A stretch of DNA of 64,000 bases from Zoroaster sp. YZ-2022 (taxonomy: Eukaryota; Echinodermata; Asteroidea; Forcipulatida; Zoroasteridae). Below, in pieces: positions 11,641-21,991 of the stretch (position 1 is the stretch's first letter; each line of letters begins with the position of its first letter). The translations under genes and the position numbers were made by a program. The notes under the pieces were generated by a model. That model saw only the letters and a list, made by a program, of their open reading frames with translations. It was not told the origin of the DNA and did no database searches. The stretch is taken from positions 16,466,369-16,530,368 of the forward strand of contig CM055837.1 of NCBI GenBank assembly GCA_029582265.1, read 5' to 3'.

Positions 11641-11689
11641 ACCCCCATTGGACATATAAATAACAATAGGTCCCTAATGTTTGTTTGGA

Positions 11690-11800
11690 GTGAACAAAGA
11701 CAACTTGACTATACAGCGGGATTTGAACCATCGACCTCCGGATTAACGTGTCGGCGCTCTACCAACTGAGCCAGATAGCCCTATTTTGGCGGTAAATTTC
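11690..11800 (-). mobile_element. SINE family B, tRNA-like head
   Basis: On the minus strand GGCTATCTGGCTCAGTTGG-TAGAGC is a class I tRNA A-box region and GGTTCAAATCCCGC is a B box. The anticodon stem is mispaired, so this is a tRNA-derived head and not a working tRNA. Related heads are at 35216-35290 and 46463-46535. Confidence 0.65.
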
Positions 11801-12059
11801 CCTGTGTTTTCAAAAATCGTTGAAAATATGTTTGTTTGTATGTATTTCTTTTTTTCCACTTTCTGCCAAAAATATAATTCCATAAAATAAAATAAAAATT
11901 AAATTAAAAAATAAAAATAAAATAGCATAAAATAACAAAAATCCTCCATTTCAAACCAGCCGACAGGTATCCGTTTAATAGTAGGAACCCACATGATGAC
12001 CGAACTCTACCGTGCAATCATCACATGCGCGACACATGACCTCTACTTTGAAACATACA
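11801..12059. other. No gene; A-rich low complexity
   Basis: Positions 11876-11945 are an AAATAAAAT-type low-complexity run. Nothing else is recognised. Confidence 0.5.
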
Positions 12060-12330
12060 AAATATTCCCGCGAATTACGCCTTCCGCTCGGCTCGCATTG
12101 TTTGTCTTGAGCAACTCAGTGGCACGTCATGTTAGATGATTATTCAACTGCCCGAGCCGTATCAAATTCAAACTGCGACGAGGCGGGAAGCGTGCCGCTC
12201 AACATGCTACCGGGTAGCTAGCCCGCTGCTCTCCCGCACGCGACTGTCATTTTAAAGCACCGTTACTTCCCAGTCGCGGCAGTCCCTGACTAACCATTTC
12301 AGGGGGTTGATTGTAAAAGAAAGGACGATC
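12060..12330. promoter_or_regulatory. CpG-dense island, possible promoter
   Basis: CpG dinucleotides are visibly concentrated here (about two dozen between 12061 and 12300) compared with the AT-rich surroundings. The stretch includes GCGACGAGGCGGGAAGCG and CTCCCGCACGCGAC. No adjoining coding exon is recognised. It could mark an undetected first exon or be an unmethylated or recently inserted sequence. This is inference from composition only. Confidence 0.25.
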
Positions 12331-13370
12331 TTTACACGGAACATTTTTCAGTGAGTCGCTGTCCTACTCCCCTTAGTGCTGTCATTTAGGACACGTGTTT
12401 TCAATGGAGATATTTTACAAATTATTGTTTTGTTTTCAGTTCAATTTAGTGTTATGTCAACACAACATTGATGAGTAATGTTTTCAGAGTCATACCGGTA
12501 ATGTTGGTGGTAAGACTAGAAAATATATCTTAGCTTCAGATATTGGATGAGTAAACTGCGGTTTACTGATGCGGTTTACTGATTCAAACTTAATAATTGA
12601 ACATATAAATTAGCTTGTGTTTTAATTATACAAAGGGAAAAGTATGCTGCTTACTTCATTCAGCATATCTGACAATATCACAATAACGTCAGAAGCCCTG
12701 TTTGCAAATTGATACGGACGATTTGCAATCAGTTATCTTGTGGGTGGACACACAGACAATTTGATGCTCTCCCAGGTGTAATTCATCGGTCAACGACTCA
12801 CCGTCATTGTTGTCGCGTCAGCGTGGTAAGCTTCCGGCTCAAGATGCCTTGAGATCATCCGAAATTGGGTCGCCATGACAATGGTATCGTGAAACGACCT
12901 AGAGCGTGTTTTAAAGTGACTATTATACACTTTTGATAAAATGTAAATAGCATTACTGACTACAACCTCGGTATGACTACTTATATAACCTGTATTCACA
13001 TCAAATGAGATTATAGTTGAATGCAAGTTTGTCTGCTTCTAAAAATGAAGTTGATTATAATCAATATGAGATATTTCACCAATGTGCGAGGCATTGTGAA
13101 ACAGTGTTTAAGCATTGTCCAGACATTCCATTATTTGACCACAAAGGAATGTAACGCACTGAGTCATAAATTCATTAATTACTCTGCATACATTCCCCAG
13201 CGTGAATTTGTTTTCTGTAATAGCTCATTTCCAGGTAATTAACTTTCTAATAGGAAAAAGAGTGTACGGAATTAAAATTAATATACAGTGCAAGGTAATG
13301 GTGACCTGCTTACAAAATGACAGAACTAGCATCCGAAGCTAACTTGGTGTGAAAATGGAAAGGTTTCATG
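12331..13370. other. No gene seen
   Basis: No domain-bearing ORF and no named repeat. Small ORFs at 12790-13026 (minus) and 13021-13242 (plus) are unremarkable. Confidence 0.5.
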
Positions 13371-13632
13371 GGCGGATCCAGAACATCTTTTAGGGGGGGG
13401 GGGGCTGAGAATCAAAAACAATTATTTTTACTACAAAAATTACAATGAAATAATCAAAGGGACAGAAAAACAAAGCACACTGTGTGAATGGGAGTGTGTT
13501 CTCCCCTCCCCTCCCCCTCTCTCTCTGTTTTTCTCTTTTTTTAAATTTTTTTAATTTATTTATTTAAAAAAAAAAATTTAAACGATTTTAGGGGGGGTTA
13601 CAGCCCCCTTACCCCCCCCCCCCGGATCCGCC
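13371..13632. mobile_element. G/C-tract foldback element, hAT-like ends
   Basis: The ends GGCGGATCC and GGATCCGCC are inverted. Next to them lie a G-run at 13394-13405 and a C-run at 13611-13623, also complementary. The interior is T- and A-rich. I see no clear target duplication. It resembles family C (26953-27168) in build but has different termini. Confidence 0.55.
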
Positions 13633-14007
13633 AATGGGTTTAGTCTTCCTGGACAAGTAGAACAAGTAGGTTATATTGTGTCTGAAGCGCTTGCTCTCAT
13701 GTTTCAGAGAAAACACAACAAAATATGTTTACTAGTAATCAAATTGCCGGACGACATCTTTGTGCTACATGTGGAACAGTGATATATGCCTTTGTACGCA
13801 TTTCTCAATACTTACACTCCACATTCAGCTGAAACTATCAAAGGTTGGATGTTTAACGGGGCAGTATCGTCACGATCAACAGGGCATGGAATCGCAATGG
13901 TAGTTTTAGATTAACTCAGTGACTGTCATAATACCCCACATAATAAGGTTATATTACCGTTGCTGCTGCGTAAATGAGCTATCAATTAGTCATTGTGTTA
14001 ATCTTAA

Positions 14008-14683
14008 AGGGGGACTGACATGGATTTAAATCAAACAGTTAAATATGTGATCGTTTTATTCTTTTATATCAGTAAAAGATCAATAAAATTTTTGTTTTGT
14101 GTTTTATTGTTTTGAGAGTGTTATTTTACCATTGTAAAAATGCCCCCACTTTTACGCCCTGCACGGAGGAGCTGTTCGTGACGTCATGTCGGGAAGAGAA
14201 ATTCGGCTCAAAACTCGGCTCAAAATGATCGCTGCACAAAACTATGTGACCTGACCACTTTACTCTTGTCAGTCGAACTTTGCTCGTCCAAATACGGCGA
14301 TTTTTGGGTCACTTGGGAACAGATAAAGGCTAACACCGTCTTTGGTGGTGTTGTTGCATCCTGCAGAAACACATCTTCCCGGCATTTTATTAGTTCCGGA
14401 AACAAAAATCACGGAAGAAATGAAATCGACGCTACGTGTGTGAAACGTTTGTATGTATATGTACATCATGTACACATCGGATCTTCCCGACCTTACGTCA
14501 CATATCTTATGCAAATGAAGCTTCCACCATGGGCGGGGTTGCCTCCCCCAAACACTTCAAACATTGTTTTAAAATACTTGTACTCAGAAATCAATGATTA
14601 AATAGACACAGGTGGGTCTCAAAAACAATATTTTATTACAAAACGCCTTAAGTACACACACAATAAAGGATGTCAGTCCCCCT
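14008..14683 (-). mobile_element. Kolobok-like non-autonomous transposon with THAP remnant
   Basis: It is flanked by TTAA at 14004-14007 and 14684-14687. Terminal inverted repeats are AGGGGGACTGACAT and its complement. The D element continues across the junction, so the insertion borders are exact. The 676-bp body holds one broken THAP domain on the minus strand and no catalytic domain. A TTAA target site combined with a THAP domain is the known signature of the Kolobok superfamily; the assignment is inference from these two facts. Confidence 0.75.
14126..14385 (-). pseudogene. THAP DNA-binding domain, frameshifted
   Basis: The minus-strand start at 14383-14385 begins MPGRCVSAGCNNTT, the first two cysteines of a C2CH zinc finger. 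The frame continues to LFPSDPK, where a run of five A (plus strand T at 14301-14305) marks a frame change. In the next frame come RRIWTSKV, then VKWSGHIVLCSDHFEP, giving the conserved tryptophan and the final C-x2-H-F of THAP. The frame then runs to a stop at 14126-14128 without the usual VPT motif. THAP zinc fingers bind DNA and in transposons serve the transposase. The gene is broken by the frameshift and lacks any transposase core. Lies inside the TTAA element at 14008-14683. Confidence 0.75.
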
Positions 14684-15157
14684 TTAAACTAGGACATCGA
14701 TTCTATGCCCTGTCGAAAGTCTGCTCGGATCATGACGATACTGCCCCTTTAATGAACATCTTAATTCCAAGAAAGTATATAAGCATACTTATAAAGACAG
14801 TTTTGTCATTTTTATGGCAAAGATAATTAATATAGTATATGTTTGCGGTAATACCATGGGCGCCTGTGTGGTTAACTCGTAAAATATAATTCTTCATTAT
14901 AAATGTGTTCTATTTCTTTCTTTCATATTTCAAAGTTTTGCGTCTGGAAATTTATTGTGAACTGTCCATCCCCTCTGGAGAGGCAGATGGACATTTAATA
15001 TGTCCACCGGTGAGGCTGATTACGGTATGTGTGGGACCATGGACGCATATTTAGACAGTAAATCCAGAGCTTCTTTCTGACCGCAGAAGTAGCCTAATTA
15101 TTCCTCTTAAGACGGTTGATGTGTCATTCTGTGTTTTTGTTTCTTGTGAAAGGTTAA

Positions 15158-15440
15158 AGGGAAGGTACAATAACTGTTTCTGCGAGTGTGCTTACTCTAC
15201 TCTCTTTAAATCAAGATTAAACAACGAACCTGTGAAAGTTCCAGCTTTGTATTTTTGTGAGGTTAATGAAATAAATAGTGAATATTCATTTAGATTTGTG
15301 TGTATTCATTCTAATGTGGAATTCTGGAAAGAGTACCGGGCCTGTGAAACTTATTAGCAATAATTTCACTGACCATGAAGAAGAAAACATTAATTTCATG
15401 ATCTTTCTCTCCGAGGAGCGACGACCTTCTGAGCTGCATG
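15158..15440 (+). mobile_element. E-family element, 5' terminus preserved
   Basis: TTAA at 15154-15157 is followed by AGGGAAGGTACAATAACTG. Then come GTGTGCTTACTCTACTCTC, a TTTAAATCAAGATTAAACAA block, CCTGTGAAAGTTCCAGC, and TCTAATGTGGAATTCTGG. ORFs at 15121-15357 and 15278-15496 only reflect this repeat. Confidence 0.75.
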
Positions 15441-16955
15441 CACAGACATATACATTTCAAGTAAATGTTATTATTGTAATTATTCCTACTCTCTAATCAT
15501 TGCGTAGGCCGCTGAACAAGGTTCCATACGTCTGACAATGTCGATGTTGATGTACAGTGTATAATGTACATGTACAGTGCACGTACCAGCTGCCCCCAAC
15601 CAACGAAATAACAAAATTAGCAACTAATATCTTGTACATTTATTTCATTATCCATTAAAAATAAATCTTAGAGTGGGATTATATGATGGTGTTTGGTGAC
15701 GAAACAAAATTGGGGGAGTTGGCGATTGATGAGCATGTTAGTCCTTTCCAAGAGGAGATCCTTGGTGTGCCACTTCATCAAAGGAGAAAGCACACAGGAT
15801 GAGAAATTCAGACTATATTTGTAATGATCAATCAATTTAAGGAATTTATCCCGTGGGTATCGTTTGCGTCCATCGTACTTCTTCGGATTTCGTTAAAGAG
15901 TCATCCCAAGACAATGACTTAAGCGCTTAGGCAGCGTGATAGTCAACTGGTTAGGCCTAACCGAAACACACAACTATGCAGCTTCTTCCAAAAACAAGTC
16001 ACCTTTGTACCGACCTATCATGCGTCATTAATTGAAGATCAAGTTAGCTTTCAGCCAACAATTTCCCCATTTCATGATATTAAGAGTGTGTCATAATCAA
16101 ATTAATTATTGCATCGTCCCATTGTTCCATGTTATCTCTTCTAAGAAACCTTCATTATCTAATATTCTGATGCAAAATGACTAATTAATAGCCGAAGTAC
16201 TCTCGTATCATAGAGATTAGCTCCTATCAGTCCGGTGCATGCCACATGCACATATTAGAATAATTATATTTAATTAATTCTGAATCTACAGAAAATACGT
16301 TCCACCTGAAATACTTCATTTACAGTTGGAAGGTCGACTTACAAATGGATATTCTGAGATCGATATAAACACAATCAAATATATACAGACTGATGAATAT
16401 CGTAATTGATATAGGCTTTAGTTCCAGTAAAAGTACATAGGCCTATATGAAATCAGGATCTTTGATTTTAGCGAATGGACAACGTTGTTATGTGGAAATG
16501 TACGTTTATTTCAAACCCTCTAGTTGATATTTATATGCCTAAATGCCCAAGACAATTTAGACAATCTGATTGGACAAAACGGATTCCCTGGGGTGTATTA
16601 ATGGATGGTAAAGACATGGCTTATCAAACTCGGGGCAGCTCGTATGTGGCAGATGTTTGTCAGCTGTTCTATTTAGTGCGCGACGCGGATTTGAACCAAT
16701 CAGAGTGATGAAGATTGTTTTGCATCACGCGCCTGACTCGTGTACATGTACTTTGAAAGTGTTTTGTGTGTCCCCAAAACGTGAATTTGCCCATTCCTAT
16801 TTGGCTTTATTCAACAAAAATAAGGACATTCGGCTTGCCCATCCACTAGACGAATCTGCAACGGCAGACGCTTGACATTGCTAACAACATTTCCGTGACC
16901 AACTCTCATTTCCGTGTTACCAATCGGAGTAATTTTCCGTTGCAATATATACTTC
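15441..16955. other. No gene seen
   Basis: Unique-looking AT-rich DNA with two TAGGCCTA octamers (15952-15959 and 16438-16445). ORFs at 16475-16708 and 16657-16875 have no recognisable domain or splice-site framing. Confidence 0.45.
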
Positions 16956-17200
16956 CAGAATACCATGAGAAAACAGAATATGGCTTCTATGAAACATATT
17001 GAACAAGTATAATTGAATTAAAAAAATATGGAGAAAACGGTGTTTCAATAAGGGAAAAAGCCGAAGGCGAGGTCCTTATCGCCCGCGACCACGCCCAAAA
17101 CTGGTCATTAACCTGCGGTAAAGACCAGCCTTTACCAGACTCCACTTTAATCACAGTAGCAATTGCATAACAAAAGATGTTCACGGTTTTGGAGAAAACT
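16956..17200. repeat. Dispersed repeat K (copy 1)
   Basis: It shares GCCGAAGGCGAGG-type sequence, the CGCGACCACGCCC block and the ACCTGCGGTAAAGACC block with 43868-44062 (there GCCAAAGGCGAG, GACCACGGGCG, TACCGC). Class unknown. Confidence 0.5.
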
Positions 17201-17289
17201 ACAACAAACGGTTTCAGTTTTTTTTTATGTTTCTACGTGCTACCAAAAGTTGTCGCGAAGTACTGTACATAAACGGTGTGTACAATTTC

Positions 17290-17420
17290 ACTTAATAAGA
17301 AAAAAGCTCATCAAAGTTTCAACTCATTCCGTTGTGTAATTTTCGAGAAAATAATGAAAACCCATCCAGATTTTGATTTAGACAATGGATCACGGGCAGT
17401 CATCCATTTCAAATTGTAAT
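17290..17420 (-). mobile_element. E-family fragment
   Basis: CAAAGTTTCAACTCATTCCG, TTTTCGAGAAAATAATGAAAA and CCATCCAGATTTTG match the central E region. Diverged. Confidence 0.5.
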
Positions 17421-17969
17421 ACATTTCACGTTTTCTGAAAAACGACATCATATCAGACGGATTAAATCTCAGACTGTTTGGTACCATCACCAATTTTAGA
17501 ATTGTGCCTTTGAAACCGTTAATATTAATAATAACAATGAACACTCCCTTTAATTGTTGTGTTATAACATGCATTTCTACTTTGTGAGGAAAATAATATG
17601 GTTCTTGAAGCGTTCAGGGATGTCATTAAAATGTTGAATTCACAGTACTATATAACCCAACACTTAAAAGATCAATTGATATGAACTTTCCCAATTCACT
17701 GTATAATACACATGGTTATGGTTCATTCACCCCTTCACACGTTTGCCAGACCACCAAGTAAACAAGCTTGTTTGTTTCAAATCAGAAACGAATAACGAAA
17801 TATTCTGCAACAGATGTTTAGTTGGCCCACTAATTGTTGGCTGTTAATATTCAGTCAACCATGGAAGGTCAATTCCAAAAAAAAAATTATTTTTAACTTT
17901 TCTTTTCTCTTTAAAATTGTGTCCTAGCTTAGAGGCGTGTAATATGCAGATGTCACATGGATTTTGATT
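17421..17969. other. No gene seen
   Basis: No supported ORF or named repeat. Confidence 0.45.
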
Positions 17970-18076
17970 AGTAAGACTAATTGCGGTGACACCATGTGAA
18001 CCTCTAGTTCTTTTAAGAACTAATTATTTCTTCTCAGTTGAGATTTTCACATGGTGTCACCGCAATTAGTCTTACT
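17970..18076. mobile_element. H-family element, perfect 31-bp inverted arms
   Basis: Arms at 17970-18000 and 18046-18076 are exact inverted repeats. Each contains GCGGTGACACCATGTGAA or its complement. The 45-bp centre holds AGTTCTTTTAAGAACT, a hairpin in which both sides differ from the other copies by matched changes. This is the most symmetrical H copy. Confidence 0.85.
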
Positions 18077-18696
18077 TATCCTCTTCACCATGCAAATCTA
18101 CATGGATTTGTATTGCTGTAATTTGAATGCAAAATTAATGCATATGCATATTTCATTGTATTAATTCGCATGCAAATAATTATAGTTATTTATCTGGAGA
18201 TTTCACCGGGCTTTATGTTACTGTACTTTAAATGTAAATGAATGCATCTATTATGCAGATGTCACCTGTTTATGTAGTAACTGTGATTTGAATGCAAAAT
18301 ATCCACATTAAAATTGTACATTCAAAACGTGACATAAAGCAGAACATTTTGAGTCATATAACGTGATGCCGCATAACCAATGGGTCTTAAATATCAAAGC
18401 GTTCGTGTTGTTTTTTTCCCGAAAGGACCCAGTGGACGTGACACTTGCCTTCTCGATATGTTTACCGTCGTTTAAGACTTTTCCTGGATGGAAGGGGTGT
18501 TAAGTCTCCCCACCTTTTTGTGATGATGACCAAAGTTCCTATGGGCATACTTGATCCATTCTTTGATTCAGAGGTCTCTTATTAAGAACGGTGGAGCCTC
18601 CACTTCCAAATCACACACGCCTTTCGAAAATGAACCATAAAATGGCGCTGCGAAATGCCCTGAACCCGTATATCATGATTGACCACCGCTAGAGGG
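18077..18696. other. No gene seen
   Basis: Contains several ATGCAAAT and GCATATGC words at 18090-18300. No supported ORF. Confidence 0.45.
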
Positions 18697-18716
18697 CTAC
18701 GATGTACACGTAGAGC

Positions 18717-18955
18717 AGAGCTGCCAACTCTTCCGGATTCTGCGGAAGACTTCGCGTATTTGACGGTAATTTACTTATTTAAAATATATGCAAGGAGGTA
18801 GGCACAATCCCCGGAGATCATGGGAAAGAAAATATCGCTATAACCATTACCCCCCCCCCCCTCCCAGGAGAGGCCTCCTTGCATATATTTTAAGTAAGTA
18901 AATTACCGTCAAATACGCGAAGTCTTCCGCAGAATCCGGAAGAGTTGGCAGCTCT
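18717..18955. mobile_element. Foldback element with about 82-bp inverted arms
   Basis: Arms at 18717-18798 and 18874-18955 begin AGAGCTGCCAACTCTTCCGG and match with about one mismatch. The loop of about 75 bases contains a C-run. The 8-mer CTAGAGGG occurs at 18689-18696 and 18957-18964, a possible target duplication, although the left copy is 20 bases from the arm. No coding content. Confidence 0.8.
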
Positions 18956-18964
18956 ACTAGAGGG

Positions 18965-19568
18965 TAATTTCCCTTTCAAGCATGTGGCACAATACATGAT
19001 CTTAAGTCGATATTTACAGTGACCCCGTCCCTCACCACAGTCATATATTATTCCCAACCGGCGGGTTACATATTATCAGGTGAGCGATAAATCTCTTTCA
19101 TTCCGTGTGGATTCTCCTGGAACGTTTTATTCCAAGGCCTTCCATAAACACACAAATATAACGAAAGGCTAATTAACATTCGCGCTCATTTGTTTTTGTA
19201 AGAGAGAACGCGCTGCCCGATGATCGTCCGTCATGTATCGGGTCCACAAGTGACTTCGGCTGGTGTACTCGTTTGATGATAATGGGAATTTGCCATGGTT
19301 AACACGTTTAATATTCGTCGAGATTAACTGGGATGCTTCCATGTTTTGTAGACGTCTCCCATACCCAGATTCACTTAATTATATATATGAAAAGGCCACT
19401 CTTTAAACACACTTATAAGGCCTATGTTTTAGTCCTACTGGTATAATTTCTAAAATTCAATTGTTATCAATTGTTTTACCTGAAGTCTACTTGATGTTAA
19501 GTTGGTGAATCAAGCACACGGAAAAATATTCTGCCTCAAATGTCCTAATGTTAGATGAATAGATAGGT
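18965..19568. other. No gene seen
   Basis: Unique-looking sequence. No supported ORF or named repeat. Confidence 0.45.
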
Positions 19569-19590
19569 AACGTTGAAAAAGAACATTGAT

Positions 19591-19968
19591 GAGAGTGTCG
19601 TGGCCGAGCGGTCTAGCGCACCGAACTCAAGTTCTGGTGTTGCCAGCAGCAGGGTGTGGGTTCGAGCCCCGGTCGTGACACTTGTGTCCTTGAGCAAGAT
19701 ACTTAACCATAATTGCTTCGTCCTTCGGATGGGACGTTAAGCCGTAGGTCCCGTGTACTAGATTAAGTAATGCACGTAAAAGAACCCAGAACACTTATCG
19801 TGGAAGTGTAAGGGGTTTACCCCGGTGTTTCTGGTTCACATTGCAAGCGCCCTTGTTTACAGGTTTCCTCAGGCTTTCGAGCTTACAGTGCTTAAGTGCG
19901 CTTTTCTGAGGCATCCCTTGGTTTCATTACCAGAAATGATAAATGAAATGAAATGAAATGAAATGAAA
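19591..19968 (+). mobile_element. Complete tRNA-Leu-derived SINE with 22-bp target duplication
   Basis: The head begins GTGTCGTGGCCGAGCGGTCT. It has anticodon arm GAACTCAAGTTCTGG, as in tRNA-Leu(CAA), a long variable arm, and B box GGTTCGAGCCC. The body contains CTTCGGATGGGACGTTAAGC and GGGGTTTACCCCGGTGTTTC, which from memory resembles the conserved central domains of V- or Meta-type animal SINEs. The tail is (AAATG)n. The 22 bases at 19569-19590 recur exactly at 19969-19990, the mark of LINE-mediated insertion. Confidence 0.93.
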
Positions 19969-20015
19969 AACGTTGAAAAAGAACATTGATCTTAACATCA
20001 TGGTTATTTAAATAT

Positions 20016-21509
20016 CAGGGTTTTCCCTTAACTTTTTTTTTCACTCGCCGGCCGGGCTAGTAAACCAAACTTTTCACTAGCCCGCAAGCCTTTTCACTCG
20101 CCCGTATGTTTTTTAAATCATGTTTTAATCAAATCACTGTTTTTAGTAATTTAGGCATTTTGCATCAGAACGTGCATTATAAACAACAGTTGTCAGTTAC
20201 CTTATTATTATGTGCATATTTGTTTCTGAGGCAATACTAATGTTTCTTTAATTAATAACGGATTCTATTCTAATAACAGAGGAAAAGATCAGGCACATTA
20301 GTGTACAGTAATGCTTTTGCTTTAATTCTGAAATGAAGAAGGCTCATTTCATATTTTATTTCTAACCAACTGAACACAACAATAATGAAAACATTAAACA
20401 AATCAGGGCACCAAGGCAATTTTAAAGATTTTCAAAGGGCATCACGGCAATGATAAAAAAAACGTAAAGGGCACCAAGGCAATCTTTTAAAAATTTTTTT
20501 AAAAACAATGAAAAATTAACACACTCCAATTCAGCACATGCCAATAAGACTAAAGTTTCCTTTATCTGTCTCCGTTTGGGTTTTATTACATGTAGGCCTA
20601 CATGAAAACAGTATTGCAACACTTACAGTTTATGTCACCAATTAAAAATAAATAAAAAACACAATGTTAACCCGAAAAAAACATCGAGTTTTATGCATTT
20701 GGATGTGGCAGTATTCAGTTCACTCTTTTTTTATTTGCTAGTCGACCCTTTGACAGCATGTTGACGACCACCAAAAGCCCTGGCCGCGTAATGTACATCG
20801 TACGGTACATTGCAGCGCGCGACACGATGATCGATGCGTCGATGCTCTATCCGATGCACACGCACACGCTGCATGCATGTCTAGGTACAGACTCGGCATG
20901 TGTTATTTACGTTGCATGCGCCCCAACGCCGCGCCATGCTATTTTTAGCTGGTACCCGCGAATGCCTGGCGTAGTGTTTATGTTGTGGGTACTGTTGACA
21001 CCAACCAAAGTATTAGCAAGGGCCAAGTTCGTACAACGACCAAGCGGCCGATATTGCCTGGTAACCGCTATATCATTTTGGTCATGAGTACCAGATCATT
21101 TTGACTACTAGTATTTTGTTCCCAAATGGTCGTTGCGTGAACTTGGTCTTAGCAGCGCAGCCACCGGTCGCGCAATCGAGCGTGGCGGCGATATATTTTT
21201 TTCCGTGAGAATGTACATGTACGTAGTAAATACTATGTGTAAACAAGTGGGCACAACACGGCAATGCAGGGAAAAAGCACAGCAACTCGTTGCCGTGAAA
21301 AGTGGCATTTTTAAAGGGCATCACGGCAGAGGGTGAGTGCATTGACGGCAATTGCCGTCGATGCCGTCGTGTAATTTCAGGGCTGATATAGGCCTATCGG
21401 TGACAATATTTTGACTCGCCCAGCGGGCTACTGAAGGAAGGGTTTTGACTCGCCCGCCGCCGTTTTCACTCGCATTTGGCGAGCGGGCGACCGCTAAGGT
21501 CGAACCCTG
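20016..21509. mobile_element. Large hAT-like element, CAGGGTT ends
   Basis: The left end CAGGGTTTTCCCTTAAC and the right end (reverse complement) CAGGGTTCGACCTTAGCG are inverted with a few mismatches. Just inside both ends are the words ACTCGCC and GCCCGC repeated several times. AAATAT lies at both outer borders (6 of 8 bases), a partial 8-bp duplication. The interior has AAGGGCATCACGGCA twice (about 20436 and 21313). The four ORFs between 20758 and 21351 are overlapping and have no transposase motif. Confidence 0.6.
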
Positions 21510-21518
21510 AAATATAGC

Positions 21519-21617
21519 AGCAGTGGTGGTGTTAGAATTATTCCTTCATGGTGTTGATTTTGGGCAAGCTTCCCAATATAAACACCAATGGTTTAGTGTT
21601 TAACAATAGTTTTGCAA
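21519..21617. mobile_element. P-family palindromic element, eroded
   Basis: GTGGTGGTGTTAGAATTATT, TTCATGGTGTTGATTTTGGG, CAATATAAACACCAATGG and AATAGTTTTGCAACG follow the P layout seen intact at 44416-44544. Confidence 0.55.
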
Positions 21618-21991
21618 CGTACTCTCTTTTGAAGGAAATAACAACGCCCGCTGTTGATTAGTTTCGTTAAAATATATCCAATTTATACGTAGGTATAAGT
21701 CAAATTTGCTTTCGATCTTCATTACTCATTGAAATTAACTGTCCTCTGTCGGCAAGAACACCGCCTTCTATTGCTTAGTGTCGTGACAAAAATCAAAATT
21801 TGAAAATAGACATAAAGGCCAACCAATTTTTTTCCCAAAAGTGATTTCCGATTGAGCCGAAGAAATTGCCCTTTCAAAATTGGCATTTGATATTTTATGG
21901 AAGTAATACAAACAATAATGTTTCACAGTGGCTATTGTTTATATACTATAGTTGTCTAACGCTTTCCTAAGGGAATTGATACGCAATTCAT
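21618..21991. other. No gene seen
   Basis: No supported ORF or named repeat. Confidence 0.45.

Larger units (their letters stand above)
13857..14748. mobile_element. D-family MITE interrupted by another element
   Basis: TTAA at 13853-13856 and 14749-14752 flanks the element. The ends are CGGGGCAGTATCGTCACGAT at the left and ATCATGACGATACTGCCCCT at the right. Removing the insertion at 14008-14683 plus one TTAA leaves about 212 bp, the length of the other D copies. Confidence 0.85.
13690..14850 (-). mobile_element. E-family copy split by nested insertions
   Basis: E sequence in reverse complement (ATTCAGCTGAAACTATCAAA, GGTTGGATGT) stops at a TTAA at 13853-13856. It resumes after 14749 with an ATCTTAATTCCAAGAAAG block, then AAGCATACTTATAAAGACAG and TTTTGTCA. 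Between the two halves lies a D element, which itself contains a THAP-carrying element. The order of insertion is therefore E, then D, then the THAP element. Confidence 0.7.

Noticed and set aside
19591..19675. Functional tRNA-Leu(CAA) gene
   Set aside because: The tRNA-like part is continuous with a SINE body and lies inside an exact 22-bp duplication.
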